A DNA stretch of 64,000 bases from Streptomyces ureilyticus (GCF_011045025.1 NZ_JAAKZX010000008.1:44460-108459), one strand, 5' to 3'; shown: positions 37,830 through 46,800, counted from the first letter of the stretch. Notes: generated from the sequence alone by a model not told the origin. Numbers and translations: made by a program.

Positions 37830-38009
37830 CGCCTGGGTGGTCTCCCCGCGGCCGATGGCGCGATCGATCTTCTCGATCTCTGCCCAGGTAAAGCTGAGGC
37901 GACGGTACTTGTTCCGCTGCTTCGGCCGCATGTGCTGGATGTCCTCTTTTGAGGCTGTGGTCATCCCTGGGTGCCACGGCCGGGCCTGACGGCTAGTCAT
38001 CTTGGGCAT
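37830..38009 (-). pseudogene. 5' fragment of a small gene of unknown function
   Basis: ATG 38009 has a strong AGAGAGGAG, and the frame starts MPKMTSRQARPWHPG..., continuing with a basic stretch (RPKQRNKYRRLSF) and a helix (EIEKIDRAI). Beyond about 37830 it runs antisense through the acetyltransferase gene with no natural stop, so its 3' end was lost at the junction. Not recognised. Confidence 0.4.
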
Positions 38010-38279
38010 GGCGCTCCTCTCTCGCCCAGACCGGCTGTGCGTTCTCTGCGTAGTGCTCCCGATTCCGCGGCCGAAGTTCGGTGTTCGTCGGGGGGATGAG
38101 CGCCGTGGCAGTCCGCTCGGGCGGGGTCTGGACCACCTTGTGCCGCGGCTTGGGCGGGCGAGGCTCCTGGCTAGCCGTGCTCGGCTGCCCTCGATGATCG
38201 GAGATCTCGCCAGCGACGATGCGAGCGGCACGGGCGCGCGCAGCGGCTTTCGCCGCGGCCTTCCGCGCCCGCTTGGCCT

Positions 38280-38568
38280 CAGACGGGTACCGGCTTCATC
38301 TATGTCGTCGCGATCCCCGGCGCGGTGTCGTACGTGAAAGTGGGCTCCACGGCTGGGCCACGTGCCCGCTTCGAAGCACTGCGTAGTGAGGCGCACCGTG
38401 TCGGGTCGACCGTGACCCGGGCCGGCTCTCGCCCGCGCATCCGCAGTACCAGACGAGCGAGTCCCGCACCCTCGCGGCCTGCCGCGCACTGTCCCCCTCA
38501 TCGACGCCTCGCGGCGAGTACTTCCCCGAGCTCGACTTCGTCAGCGCCCGGCGCGAGGCCGTGAAAGC
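38280..38568 (+). pseudogene. T5orf172/GIY-YIG-like domain gene remnant
   Basis: Frame 1 reads GTGFIYVVAIPG, then YVKVGSTAGPRARFEALRSEA, the start of a T5orf172 (GIY-YIG superfamily) domain. Near 38425 the homology shifts frame to SPAHPQYQTSESRTLAACRA and GEYFPELDFVSARREAVKAAL. It is then cut by IS6 copy 2. The family is common on phages and plasmids. The 5' end is not found. Confidence 0.6.
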
Positions 38569-39322
38569 GGCACTGTCACGTTGGCTGGCCGGTGGGATGA
38601 TCTTCTGGTTGATCAGCCTGGGAAGGGTCGTCCGTGGGGAGCGCGTCGCTGTCGTACAAGGGGCACCGGTACCCGGTCGAGGTCATCTCCCACTGTGTGT
38701 GGCTGTATCACCGCTTCCCGCTGTCGTTCCGCGAGGTCGAGGAGCTGATGCTCGAGCGGGGCGTGACCGTCTCCTACGAGACGGTGCGCCGCTGGTGCGG
38801 CAAGTTCGGGCAGCGGTACGCGAGCGCGCTGCGCCGCCGGCGGCCTCGGCCTGGGGACAAGTAGCACCTGGACGAGGCCTTCATCAAGACCAACGGGCGG
38901 TTGCAGTACCTGTGGCGGGCCGTCGACCAGGACGGCAACGTCCTGGACATCCTGGCGCAGGACCGCCGGGACAAGGCTGCGGCCAGGCGCTTCTTCCGCC
39001 GCCTGATGAAGAAGACCCGAACGGTGCCGCAGCTGATCGTCACCGACAAGCTCCGCTCCTACGGCGCCGCCCACCGCGAGGTCATGCCCTCCGTCGAGCA
39101 CCGCTCCCACAAAGGCCTGAACAACCGGGCAGAGAACAGCCATCAGCCAACGAGGCAGCGTGAACGGGCGATGAAGGGCTTCCGCTCCGCAGGCGGAGCG
39201 CAGCGGTTCCTGTCCGCGTTCAGCGGTACCTCGCCCCACTTCCAGCCCCGCCGACACCTGATGCCCGCACACAACTACCGCGCCGAGATGAGCATCCGCT
39301 TCGCCATCTGGGAGCAGATCAC
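38569..39322 (+). mobile_element. IS6-family element, copy 2 (right end missing)
   Basis: It begins with the same terminal repeat GGCACTGTCACGTTG (38569-38583) and matches copy 1 with four base differences that I can see. Identity stops at 39322, about 107 bp short of the right repeat. With copy 1 it brackets 20.1 kb holding the polyyne genes. Confidence 0.85.
38634..39322 (+). pseudogene. IS6 transposase, same amber stop, 3'-truncated
   Basis: It carries the identical TAG at 38862-38864 after GDK, followed in frame by HLDEAFIKTNGRL and the rest of the DDE domain. Compared with copy 1, Ile to Thr, Val to Ala, Val to Leu and Ile to Thr changes are seen. The last about 10 residues are replaced by unrelated sequence. 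Confidence 0.85.
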
Positions 39323-39643
39323 GAGAGAGACCCCTCCTCGATCGCCGCCCTCGGCGCGGACACGCGGATAGGATCCGATGCGCTTCTTCACCTGGGAAGT
39401 GCCTCCGACGGTGGCAGTGGATCTCGATAATCCACATTCTCCCTGGTCAGAGGAATTTTCTGCTTACGTGATCACCCGTCGGACACCACACTTCGCGAAA
39501 GCCCGAGGTTAGGCCGGGCTACTGGCCTGGACTGCCACGAATATGGCGCGATCGTCCCCTACCGCGGCCAAGAACGAGGGTGCTACAAATTTCCTAGACC
39601 TCGAACCACCCTGTGCCACACCGTCGGCAGAGAGTGAATCTCA
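39323..39643. other. Junction region between truncated IS6 and second cassette
   Basis: 321 bp with lower GC than the polyyne block and no recognisable gene. It presumably contains the promoter of the DegT gene. Short frames here have no similarity I recognise. Confidence 0.4.
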
Positions 39644-40753
39644 GTGTCCGAACTCTTCCATGTACCGTTCGTCAGCGCGGACCGTGAATTCGAAGAAATT
39701 GGACAGGAGCTACTGGCGACCATTGAGTCGGTATTGCGAGGCGGGCAGATACTGAACGGAGAGCCCGTATATCAACTGGAGAACGCACTTGCGGTGCTCG
39801 GCGGTCGAAAATACGGAAGAGTGGTGAACTCCGGTACCGACGCACTCTACTTCGCGCTTGTCGCCGCAGGCGTCGGCGAAGGCGACGAGGTCCTTCTCGG
39901 TGACTTGTCGTTCGTCGCGACTGTCGATGCGATCCTTCGGGCCGGCGCAACACCGGTGTTCGTCGACGTAGACGACGATTGCACCGTCGATCTCGACTTG
40001 GCTGCCGAAGCCCTGGGGCCTCGCACGAAAGCGCTTGTAGCCGTACAGCTCTATGGGCGCATGACGGATCCTTATCTCTTGGAGAGATTCGCCCGAGAAA
40101 ATGGTCTTCTTCTTATCGAAGACGCTGCACAGTCGCTCGGTGCGGCTGTTTCCGGAAGGCGCAGCGGCTCGGTGGGGGTGGCCAGCTGTCATAGCTTCGA
40201 TCCGATGAAGGTAATCCCGGCTCCGGGTACCGGCGGGGTTGTGCTCACCGATGATCCCGACATAGCTGAGCGTGTCGAGCAGCTCAGACGGTGGGGATTC
40301 TCTGGAGGCGACTTCGTACGCCTCGGACACAACTCCCAGATGTCCTCACTCACAGCCGCGGTCATCCAGGTGAAGCTCAAGCACGAAGAGCGGTGGCTGA
40401 AGCGGCGACGTACCATCGCATCGACGTATTCCGCAGGCTTCGACGACGGTCCGTGCCGCGTGCCGGAACACGGCGAGTTGCGCGAAAACGTCTATCACAA
40501 ATACGTGCTTCGCACTTCTCGGCGAGACGCCCTGGCGGCTGCTCTTCGGGCAGCCGGTATCGAAACGCACGTGCATTATCCGTACGTGCTGCACGAGCTG
40601 CCTTTCATGGAACGATACCCGAACAGGCTGATCGACCGTGGACGGGCGAAACGGCTCACAAAAGAAGTGATCTCACTGCCGATACATCCTTTCCTCACCG
40701 ACCAAGAGGTCGACCGTGTCGTGACAACCGCCCGTAAAGCGCTCGACGTCTAG
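39644..40753 (+). CDS. DegT/DnrJ/EryC1/StrS-family aminotransferase
   Basis: A 369-residue PLP enzyme of the sugar aminotransferase family. NSGTDALYFALVAAGVGEGDEV binds cofactor phosphate, EDAAQSLGA is the strand with the ring-contacting Asp, and the Schiff-base Lys is K189 in SFDPMKVI. The usual GEGG after the Lys reads PGTGG. GTG 39644 has only weak ribosome-binding sequence. First gene of a co-directional seven-gene set; it probably aminates a keto-sugar or cyclitol. Confidence 0.88.
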   Translation: MSELFHVPFVSADREFEEIGQELLATIESVLRGGQILNGEPVYQLENALAVLGGRKYGRVVNSGTDALYFALVAAGVGEGDEVLLGDLSFVATVDAILRAGATPVFVDVDDDCTVDLDLAAEALGPRTKALVAVQLYGRMTDPYLLERFARENGLLLIEDAAQSLGAAVSGRRSGSVGVASCHSFDPMKVIPAPGTGGVVLTDDPDIAERVEQLRRWGFSGGDFVRLGHNSQMSSLTAAVIQVKLKHEERWLKRRRTIASTYSAGFDDGPCRVPEHGELRENVYHKYVLRTSRRDALAAALRAAGIETHVHYPYVLHELPFMERYPNRLIDRGRAKRLTKEVISLPIHPFLTDQEVDRVVTTARKALDV

Positions 40754-40776
40754 CTGACGGGTCAAGCGGAGGAATT

Positions 40777-41880
40777 ATGGGCACGACCGAAAACACCAGG
40801 CGCATCACGTACCAGTTCGAATACGAAGAGCGCCTTCGCTGCGCGTTCATAGGTGCTGGCGGGCATTCTTACAGGAACATCTACCCCGCCTTTCAGTACG
40901 CGCCGGTCGAACTCCGGGCCGTCTGTGATCTCGATGCCGGAAGGGCGGCCGCGTACGCCGGAATCTTTGGTGCGGCCCGGCATTACAGTGACCACCGGGT
41001 CATGCTGGAACGCGAGAAGCCGACCGCTGTCTTCATCGTGACCTCGTACGACGCGGACGGTCGCGTCCAAGCGTTGGATTTGGCGCTCGACTGCTTGGCG
41101 GCCGGCGCCCATGTATGGATGGAAAAGCCGACCGCGAGTTCCACTGCGGAGGTGGCGAAACTCGCCGAAGCGGCGCGGCTGGCCGATCGCATCGTTGTGA
41201 CCGGAACGAAGACAGTATTCTCACCGGTCATGCGCAAGGTGAAGGCGATCGTCTCCTCACCCGAGTTCGGTGAGCCGTCATCAATATTCATCCGCTACCC
41301 CCTTTCCATGCCGTCGTTCGAGCGGCGCGCCAGTCTCGTGGAGATGAACTGGTTTCTCGACTGCATATTTCACCCGGCGGCCGTACTGTTCCATCTGATG
41401 GGGTCCATCGACCGGATCAGCCACGAGTGGGAAGCAAAAACCGGCGCGAGTGTCACCGCCATACGGTTCCAGTCGGGTGCGGTGGGGGCACTGCACCTCG
41501 CGGCGGGAGCATCGCCCGGCAGTCCGGTGGACAGAACAGAGGTGATCGGGAACAACGCCAACGTCGTCATCGAGAACGGGACCACGCTGACATATTATCG
41601 GCCGACGCCCGCCCGGGAGTCCGGCCGCGTGGGCTCCTTCCTCACGCCGACGGAAAGCGCACCGCTGCGCTGGGAACCGGAATACACGTACGGCCAGCTC
41701 TACAACAAAAACCTGTTCTATCTGGGCTACGTCGATGAAATCGTGTACTTCTGCGACTGCATCATGAGCGGCACCGCCCCGGACCGCGGTTCACTTACGC
41801 AGGCGTTCCGGATTCTGGAGCTTTTCGAAGCCTACCGCCGGGCGGAGCCCGGGACCTGGACCACCGTCGACGCCAAGTAG
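40777..41880 (+). CDS. Gfo/Idh/MocA-family oxidoreductase
   Basis: A 367-residue NAD(P)-dependent dehydrogenase. The Rossmann motif FIGAGGHSYRNIYPAF (residues about 26-41) and the EKPTASSTAEVAKLA motif with catalytic Lys (near 115) are present. GGAGGAATT precedes the ATG by few bases. Paired with a DegT aminotransferase such enzymes usually make a 3-keto or keto-cyclitol intermediate for amination. Confidence 0.88.
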   Translation: MGTTENTRRITYQFEYEERLRCAFIGAGGHSYRNIYPAFQYAPVELRAVCDLDAGRAAAYAGIFGAARHYSDHRVMLEREKPTAVFIVTSYDADGRVQALDLALDCLAAGAHVWMEKPTASSTAEVAKLAEAARLADRIVVTGTKTVFSPVMRKVKAIVSSPEFGEPSSIFIRYPLSMPSFERRASLVEMNWFLDCIFHPAAVLFHLMGSIDRISHEWEAKTGASVTAIRFQSGAVGALHLAAGASPGSPVDRTEVIGNNANVVIENGTTLTYYRPTPARESGRVGSFLTPTESAPLRWEPEYTYGQLYNKNLFYLGYVDEIVYFCDCIMSGTAPDRGSLTQAFRILELFEAYRRAEPGTWTTVDAK

Positions 41881-41889
41881 GGGGAGGAC

Positions 41890-42678
41890 ATGCAAGTTGG
41901 TGCGCGCGCCGAACGTCGCTACATGCGGAAACTGAGGGTTTGGGGTGAGCGACAGCCCCTGCGCCTCCCCTTCACGTCGGCCTGGGTTCGGCAACGCTGG
42001 GTGCGCAACACATACGCACAGTCGATCTGGATGCTCCGCCGGAACACCTTTCTGGCGGCATCGCGACACTGCGAACTCAACGCTGTCACCACCGGATACT
42101 ACTTCGAGTTCGGGTGTCACAACGCAAGGACCTTTCGACTCGCCTACGACGCGTTCAGCCCACTCCACGACTTCACCTACGTCGCCTTCGACTCCTTCGA
42201 GGGGTTACCCGACGTCACGGGCATAGACGTTCACGGCGACCTGTGGTATCGCGGCCAGATGAGCACAAGCGAGGCCGACTTCAGGAGATTGTGCAAGCGT
42301 CACGGAATACCGGACGAAAAGTACAGAGTCGTAAAAGGGTTCTACGACAAGACCTTGACGCCGGAACTCGCCGCCGAACTCGGACCGCTGCACGCGGCCG
42401 TCATATACATCGACTGCGACCTGTACGTGTCCACGGTCCCGGTCCTCAAATTCGTAAAGAGCTTCCTCCGCCCGGGTACGGTCATAGTGTTCGACGACTG
42501 GTTTCTTTATAACGGAGACCCCCAGCGCGGTGAGCAAAAGGCTTTCGCCGAATTCTGCCTGGAGAATCCCGGGTTTCGATTCCAGTCATTCCTCAGCAAC
42601 AACGAGCACCAAGCTTTCATCTTTCTTGGCGAAACATCGCAACCCCAACAAGACACGTCGACACAGTCGACATTGTAG
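41890..42678 (+). CDS. TylF/MycF-like O-methyltransferase
   Basis: A 262-residue SAM-dependent enzyme. EFGCHNARTFRLAY (residues about 74-87) corresponds to the SAM loop, FDSFEGLPD follows, and AVIYIDCDLYVSTVPVL plus VIVFDDWFLYNGDPQRGEQKAF contain the metal-binding Asp residues of the TylF family. The first 40 residues are basic. GGGGAGGAC precedes the ATG. Members methylate sugar or other hydroxyls. Confidence 0.83.
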   Translation: MQVGARAERRYMRKLRVWGERQPLRLPFTSAWVRQRWVRNTYAQSIWMLRRNTFLAASRHCELNAVTTGYYFEFGCHNARTFRLAYDAFSPLHDFTYVAFDSFEGLPDVTGIDVHGDLWYRGQMSTSEADFRRLCKRHGIPDEKYRVVKGFYDKTLTPELAAELGPLHAAVIYIDCDLYVSTVPVLKFVKSFLRPGTVIVFDDWFLYNGDPQRGEQKAFAEFCLENPGFRFQSFLSNNEHQAFIFLGETSQPQQDTSTQSTL

Positions 42679-42689
42679 GGAGTGGACCG

Positions 42690-43652
42690 ATGCCATCGAC
42701 TGCAGGTGCGCCGATATGGGCGATAACGAGTTACTACAACCCGGTCGGCTATCGATCGCGACGGGAGAACTACCACCGCTTCCGAGATCACTTGCAAGTG
42801 CCACTGGTCACCGTGGAACATTCCGCATCGGGGCGTTTTGATCTCGGCAGCGCCGACGCCGACACCCTGATCCGCCTCGACGGCGGGGATGTCATGTGGC
42901 AAAAGGAACGTCTGCTCAATGTTGCCCTGGAGGCCGTGCCGGCAGCGTGTGAGGCCGTTGCCTGGTTGGACTGCGACGTGCTCCTGCGTAATCCCGATTG
43001 GGCCGAACAGTCCCTCGCGAAACTCGACGAATCATCCCTCGTCCAGCCCTTCTCACGAGCCTACGAAGTACAGGCCACCGGAAACGACGACCCGCCGACG
43101 GCGAAACCCCCCACCACGACCCGACCTTCTTTCGCCGCTCGCTACGCCAAACAGGAATTGTCGCCGGATGAGATCCGCACATGGCGTATCGGTGACGACA
43201 ACGTCCCGATTCACTGCGGCTACGCATGGGTCGGACGCTCGGACCTGCTCCGCCGGCACGGCTTCTACGACGCGTCGATCATGGGTGGCTGCACACGCGA
43301 GACCGCCACAGCAGCGATCGGCGAGGTCGAGGTCGCGGCACGGTGTCATCCGCGTAGTCGGGCACAGCTCGACCATTTTCTGGCATGGGCTCACAAATGG
43401 TCGGCGGAAATAGACGGGCGCATCGGTTACATCGAAGGAGAACTGATGCACCTTTGGCACGGGGAAACCGCCGACCGCGGTTACGGAAAGCGTTATTCCA
43501 TACTGGTGGAACACGACTTTGACCCGAGTGCCGACATCGCCCTCTCCGAGGACGGCTGCTGGAAATGGGCCACACCCAAGGCGGAGCTGCACGAGCAGGT
43601 GGCCCGGTACTTCACAACGCGCCGCGAGGACGGAGATTTAGAGTCGGCATAA
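42690..43652 (+). CDS. Glycosyltransferase-like (GT-A fold) protein
   Basis: A 320-residue protein. AITSYYNPVGYRSRRENYHRF at the start and EAVAWLDCDVLLRNPDW (near residue 92), with a DxD-like DCD, suggest a nucleotide-sugar GT-A fold. HCGYAWVGRSDLL and YGKRYSILVEHDF follow. No assigned family is certain. The fourth-last sense codon region contains a TTA (near 43640), so bldA may affect it. Confidence 0.6.
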   Translation: MPSTAGAPIWAITSYYNPVGYRSRRENYHRFRDHLQVPLVTVEHSASGRFDLGSADADTLIRLDGGDVMWQKERLLNVALEAVPAACEAVAWLDCDVLLRNPDWAEQSLAKLDESSLVQPFSRAYEVQATGNDDPPTAKPPTTTRPSFAARYAKQELSPDEIRTWRIGDDNVPIHCGYAWVGRSDLLRRHGFYDASIMGGCTRETATAAIGEVEVAARCHPRSRAQLDHFLAWAHKWSAEIDGRIGYIEGELMHLWHGETADRGYGKRYSILVEHDFDPSADIALSEDGCWKWATPKAELHEQVARYFTTRREDGDLESA

Positions 43653-43678
43653 TCATGCGATTCACATCGGAGGAATCT

Positions 43679-44602
43679 ATGGATAAGAACGGAAGCGCCG
43701 ACCACAGGATATACAACCCCAGGGGCTGTGAGGTCAACGCCGTCCTGCACTGCAACTTCCGCTGCCGGTCCTGCAGTCACCTGTCGCCGATCATGCCTCC
43801 GTGGTTCGCCGACCCCCAACGGGTCTTCCTCGATCTGTCCCGACTGGCCCGGCACTACCACTGCGAATTCGTCAAGATTCTCGGTGGGGAACCGTTGCTC
43901 CATCCGCGGTTGCCGGAGATCATCCACGCCGCCCGTGAATCATCCGTCGCACAAAGGATAGTTTTGTGCACCAACGGATCACTTCTTGACTCTTCCGCAA
44001 GCGAGGTGTGGTCCGCGGTCGACGAGATCGAGATCTCAGTGTACCCGGGCAAAGCGATCTCCAACGACGAACTGGACAGTTACCGCCGTCGCGCACGAGA
44101 CCATGGCACCGACTTGCGTGTGAGACTCAGTCCAGAATTCCGTGAGTCGTATTCCGAATCGGGTACCGACGACGGAAACCTCATCGACCGCATCTTCCGT
44201 ACGTGCCAAATCGCTCACGTATGGCGCTGCCACACCGTGCATGAGGGGTATTTCTACCGCTGCCCCCAGAGCTACTTCATCCACAGATTGCGGCACGCGA
44301 ACCCCGAAGACTCGGGGGACGGCCTGAAGATCCGTGACGACGACTTCGCCGACGATCTGCGCCGTCACATCGACTCCGCGATGGGCCCCGCAGCGTGCCG
44401 ATGGTGCCTCGGCAGTGTCGGTCGCCGGTTTGCCCATGAGCAGGTGTCACGCCGGCGGTGGGCAGAGCTCGCGAAAGAACCCACCGAAGCACTCCTCGAC
44501 CGGCAACTATTGGCTGAACTCGAGGACGACATCAACGAGGAGAGGCACGGAAAAATAAAGGTGGAGAACGGACCGATCCCCGACTCGTGGACCAAGTCCT
44601 GA
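43679..44602 (+). CDS. Radical SAM enzyme
   Basis: A 307-residue protein with the 4Fe-4S motif C25-NFR-C29-RS-C32 and the GGEPLLHP SAM motif near residue 66. The C-terminal part carries further Cys residues (CQIAHVWRC, YRCPQ and CRWCLG), which could hold an auxiliary cluster as in SPASM proteins. ATG 43679 follows GGAGG by 5 bases. The reaction is unknown; the cassette suggests modification of a sugar or small peptide. Confidence 0.85.
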   Translation: MDKNGSADHRIYNPRGCEVNAVLHCNFRCRSCSHLSPIMPPWFADPQRVFLDLSRLARHYHCEFVKILGGEPLLHPRLPEIIHAARESSVAQRIVLCTNGSLLDSSASEVWSAVDEIEISVYPGKAISNDELDSYRRRARDHGTDLRVRLSPEFRESYSESGTDDGNLIDRIFRTCQIAHVWRCHTVHEGYFYRCPQSYFIHRLRHANPEDSGDGLKIRDDDFADDLRRHIDSAMGPAACRWCLGSVGRRFAHEQVSRRRWAELAKEPTEALLDRQLLAELEDDINEERHGKIKVENGPIPDSWTKS

Positions 44603-44640
44603 GTCGTACGACGGGTTCGACCTCAGCGGAAGAGGCCGCA

Positions 44641-45327
44641 GTGACGACACGGCTTGTCCTATGGGACATCGACCACACGGTTCTCGATACCCGCGGCGTC
44701 GGGCAAGAACTGTCTGCTTACGCATTCCGAAAAACCACCGGTTTGGAAATGAGGCGGCGAGTTCGCGTGGACGGTCTCACCGAACGCGTCATCTTTCGCG
44801 AGACGGCGAAACTCAACGGACTGGCCACCACGCACAAGGACTTCGAAGCCTTCGCCCAGGCCCTGACCGAGTGCCATCGGTGCCACCGCGGCACGCTCCG
44901 CGAACGCGGCCGAGTACTCCCTGGCGCCGGTGCCGTCCTGGGGGCCGTGAATCAGCTGCCGGACGTCGGACAAACCGTGGTCACCGGCAACATCCGCGGA
45001 AGCGCCGAAATCAAACTAGCGGCGTTCGGGTTGGACCGGCACCTGGATCTCACTTCCGGGGCATATGGAGACGAGCACGACGACCGCTCCGAACTCGTAG
45101 CACTCGCCCTTCGTCGGGCCGCCTGCCCCTCCGCATCAGCTGTTCTCGTCGGCGACACGCCTCACGACGTAAGGGCCGGACTCACCCACAAGGTTCGCGT
45201 CGTAGCCGTAGCGACCGGGAAGTTCACGGAAGACGAACTCCGATCGGCCGGCGCACAGGTCGTGGTGCCCGACCTGACGGCCACGCGGAACGTCGTCAAC
45301 GCACTCATCGGGAGGCGGATCCGCTGA
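44641..45327 (+). CDS. HAD-superfamily phosphatase
   Basis: A 228-residue hydrolase. Motif I is LWDIDHTVLD (nucleophile Asp near residue 8), motif II is TVVTGN, and motif III/IV is AVLVGDTPHDVRAG. It resembles phosphoglycolate phosphatases. GTG 44641, preceded by GGAAGAGG, is preferred because the earlier start overlaps the radical SAM gene. It probably removes a phosphate from a pathway intermediate. Confidence 0.83.
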   Translation: MTTRLVLWDIDHTVLDTRGVGQELSAYAFRKTTGLEMRRRVRVDGLTERVIFRETAKLNGLATTHKDFEAFAQALTECHRCHRGTLRERGRVLPGAGAVLGAVNQLPDVGQTVVTGNIRGSAEIKLAAFGLDRHLDLTSGAYGDEHDDRSELVALALRRAACPSASAVLVGDTPHDVRAGLTHKVRVVAVATGKFTEDELRSAGAQVVVPDLTATRNVVNALIGRRIR

Positions 45328-45431
45328 TCGACACAGTGGTGCGAACAGGGCACGACGAACTCCCGTGGCACGTACGTAAGTCGAAGAAGCGGCAAAACGC
45401 CCTGCCCGCGCCCCGCCTCAAACTCGAATGA
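45324..45431 (+). other. Possible 35-codon small gene
   Basis: In the only large gap of this cassette (about 117 bp) an open frame reads LIDTVVRTGHDELPWHVRK, then SKKRQNALPAPRLKLE and TGA. It begins at CTG 45324, 8 bases after GGAGG, overlapping the HAD stop; GTG codons at 45336 and 45339 are alternative starts. It could be a basic peptide or leader, or merely the eroded tail of another gene. Confidence 0.3.
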
Positions 45432-45444
45432 CGGGAGCTTGAAC

Positions 45445-46260
45445 ATGAGTGGAACCTCCCATGCAGCTGTCGACGCGGAACTAAGTCGGGCGATCGACAA
45501 GCTGGCGGCGGCAGGATGCCCCGACCCTCGATCCGATGCCGAACAGCTCATCGCAGCGGCCTTGCGACTCGATCGTGGCGAGCGACAGGAGCACGGCCGC
45601 AACGACCTCACTCCCCCGGTCTTGGACCTGCTTTCCGGATGGTTCGATCGTCGCGCGGCGCGGGAACCCGTGGAGTACATCGTTCGGCGCTGCCAGTTCC
45701 GGGACCTCCATCTCCGCATCGATCACAGGGCGCGGGTACCGAGGACGGAAAGTGGGACTCTGGTAGAGGCCGCGCTCACCCTGCCCGAGGGAGCACGGGT
45801 CCACGACGTAGGAACCGGATGCGGCGCCATCGCATTGGCGACCAAGGCTGAGCGCCCCGACCTGGTCGTCACCGGCTCGGACATCGCACCCGACGCAATC
45901 GGCCTGGCCCGAGAGAACGCGGTGCGCCTCCACCTCGATGTGCGGTTCGCTGTCGCATCGGGCCTCCCCGACGGTACGTATGACCTCGTCGTCGCCAACC
46001 TGCCCTACCAGGATTCACACACCTCAGCGGTCCCGAGTGTCCCCGAAGACGACCACCAGCCTTCTGTTTCGCAGCTAGGCGGTTGCGATGGCCTGGAAGT
46101 CATCCGCGACTTCCTGGTAAAGGTTTCTCCGGGAGTCATGGTCGCGTTGAAGCACGCGCCGTCGCAGGCCGAAGCCATCAGCGCCCTTCTTCGGGACCCT
46201 CGGCCAATTGGCCCGAGCAGTGGACCCGCCCGATTCACGCTCGGCCAAACGCCTGAATGA
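45445..46260 (+). CDS. PrmC/HemK-like class I methyltransferase
   Basis: A 271-residue protein with the PrmC layout: a helical N-terminal domain (residues 1-75, ending EPVEYIV), SAM motif HDVGTGCGAIALATK (near 115) and a VVANLPYQD motif where true PrmC has NPPY. The second Pro-to-Leu change suggests a different acceptor than release factor Gln. ATG 45445 follows GGGAG. Last gene of the cassette. Confidence 0.78.
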   Translation: MSGTSHAAVDAELSRAIDKLAAAGCPDPRSDAEQLIAAALRLDRGERQEHGRNDLTPPVLDLLSGWFDRRAAREPVEYIVRRCQFRDLHLRIDHRARVPRTESGTLVEAALTLPEGARVHDVGTGCGAIALATKAERPDLVVTGSDIAPDAIGLARENAVRLHLDVRFAVASGLPDGTYDLVVANLPYQDSHTSAVPSVPEDDHQPSVSQLGGCDGLEVIRDFLVKVSPGVMVALKHAPSQAEAISALLRDPRPIGPSSGPARFTLGQTPE

Positions 46261-46637
46261 CTCGGGACTGGTATGACGACAGTCACTCGTGGGACAGACC
46301 AGACACCGAACCATTACCAGGATCACGACAGGGCGGGCGTACACGGACACGTCGGCCACGGGCCTCGGCTTCGGCAGTAGCCATTGGCCGCCGCGGTGAC
46401 CTGGCTTTCGAGGGTCTTGCGCCGTCGCCGCCCTTGGCCACTGCACGTTGCCCGCAGCGGTCAGGTGCCACACCTTCTCCCGGTCCGCGAGAGTAACGAC
46501 GGCCCGGTAGCCGAGGTCACGAACGGCTCCACGGGAAGGCCCAGCCAGACGGCTGGACCCTTCGCGTGCGCCGGTACGACCCGGCGTGGTCATCACCGGG
46601 ATCCGTCCTCCTGCGGGGGGAGTGGGGGTTGGGGTCT
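46261..46637. other. Region with a possible mobile-element relic
   Basis: No intact gene is seen. On the minus strand near 46450-46590 a frame reads VRDLGYRAVVTLADREKVWHLTAAG, faintly like the winged helix of replication-relaxation proteins, but it continues into the antisense of the PrmC-like gene. Treated as degraded sequence. Confidence 0.3.
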
Positions 46638-46800
46638 TCATAGTTGAGCGGTGCGGAGGTGCCCGCGGGCTCGGCGGGTGGTGACGCAGCGTGTCCGGAG
46701 GCGTTGATTGGTCGCGTTCCTGAACCCGAACACGTTGCGTGCGGTCAGCTTGATCACACGGTTGACGCTGCGCCTGCCGAAAAACTCATCCGTCCTGGTG
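46638..46800 (-). pseudogene. C-terminal remnant of an ISL3-type transposase
   Basis: The minus strand encodes EFFGRRSVNRVIKLTARNVF, then GFRNATNQRLRTRC and a stop. This is the C-terminal pattern I associate with actinobacterial ISL3-family transposases. No upstream part exists. Confidence 0.5.

Noticed and set aside
37377..38501. 374-codon minus-strand frame through the end of the acetyltransferase gene
   Set aside because: Only the part from ATG 38009 to about 37830 has a ribosome site and gene-like composition; the rest is antisense or low-complexity.
18492..38569. 8-bp target duplication around either IS6 copy
   Set aside because: Flanking octamers of copy 1 differ, and copy 2 lacks its right end.
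39644..45327. AHBA (3-amino-5-hydroxybenzoate) cassette, suggested by DegT aminotransferase, Gfo/Idh/MocA and HAD phosphatase together
   Set aside because: No aminoDHQ synthase, kinase or dehydratase is present, the DegT protein lacks the GEGG motif after the Lys, and radical SAM and methyltransferases do not belong to that pathway.
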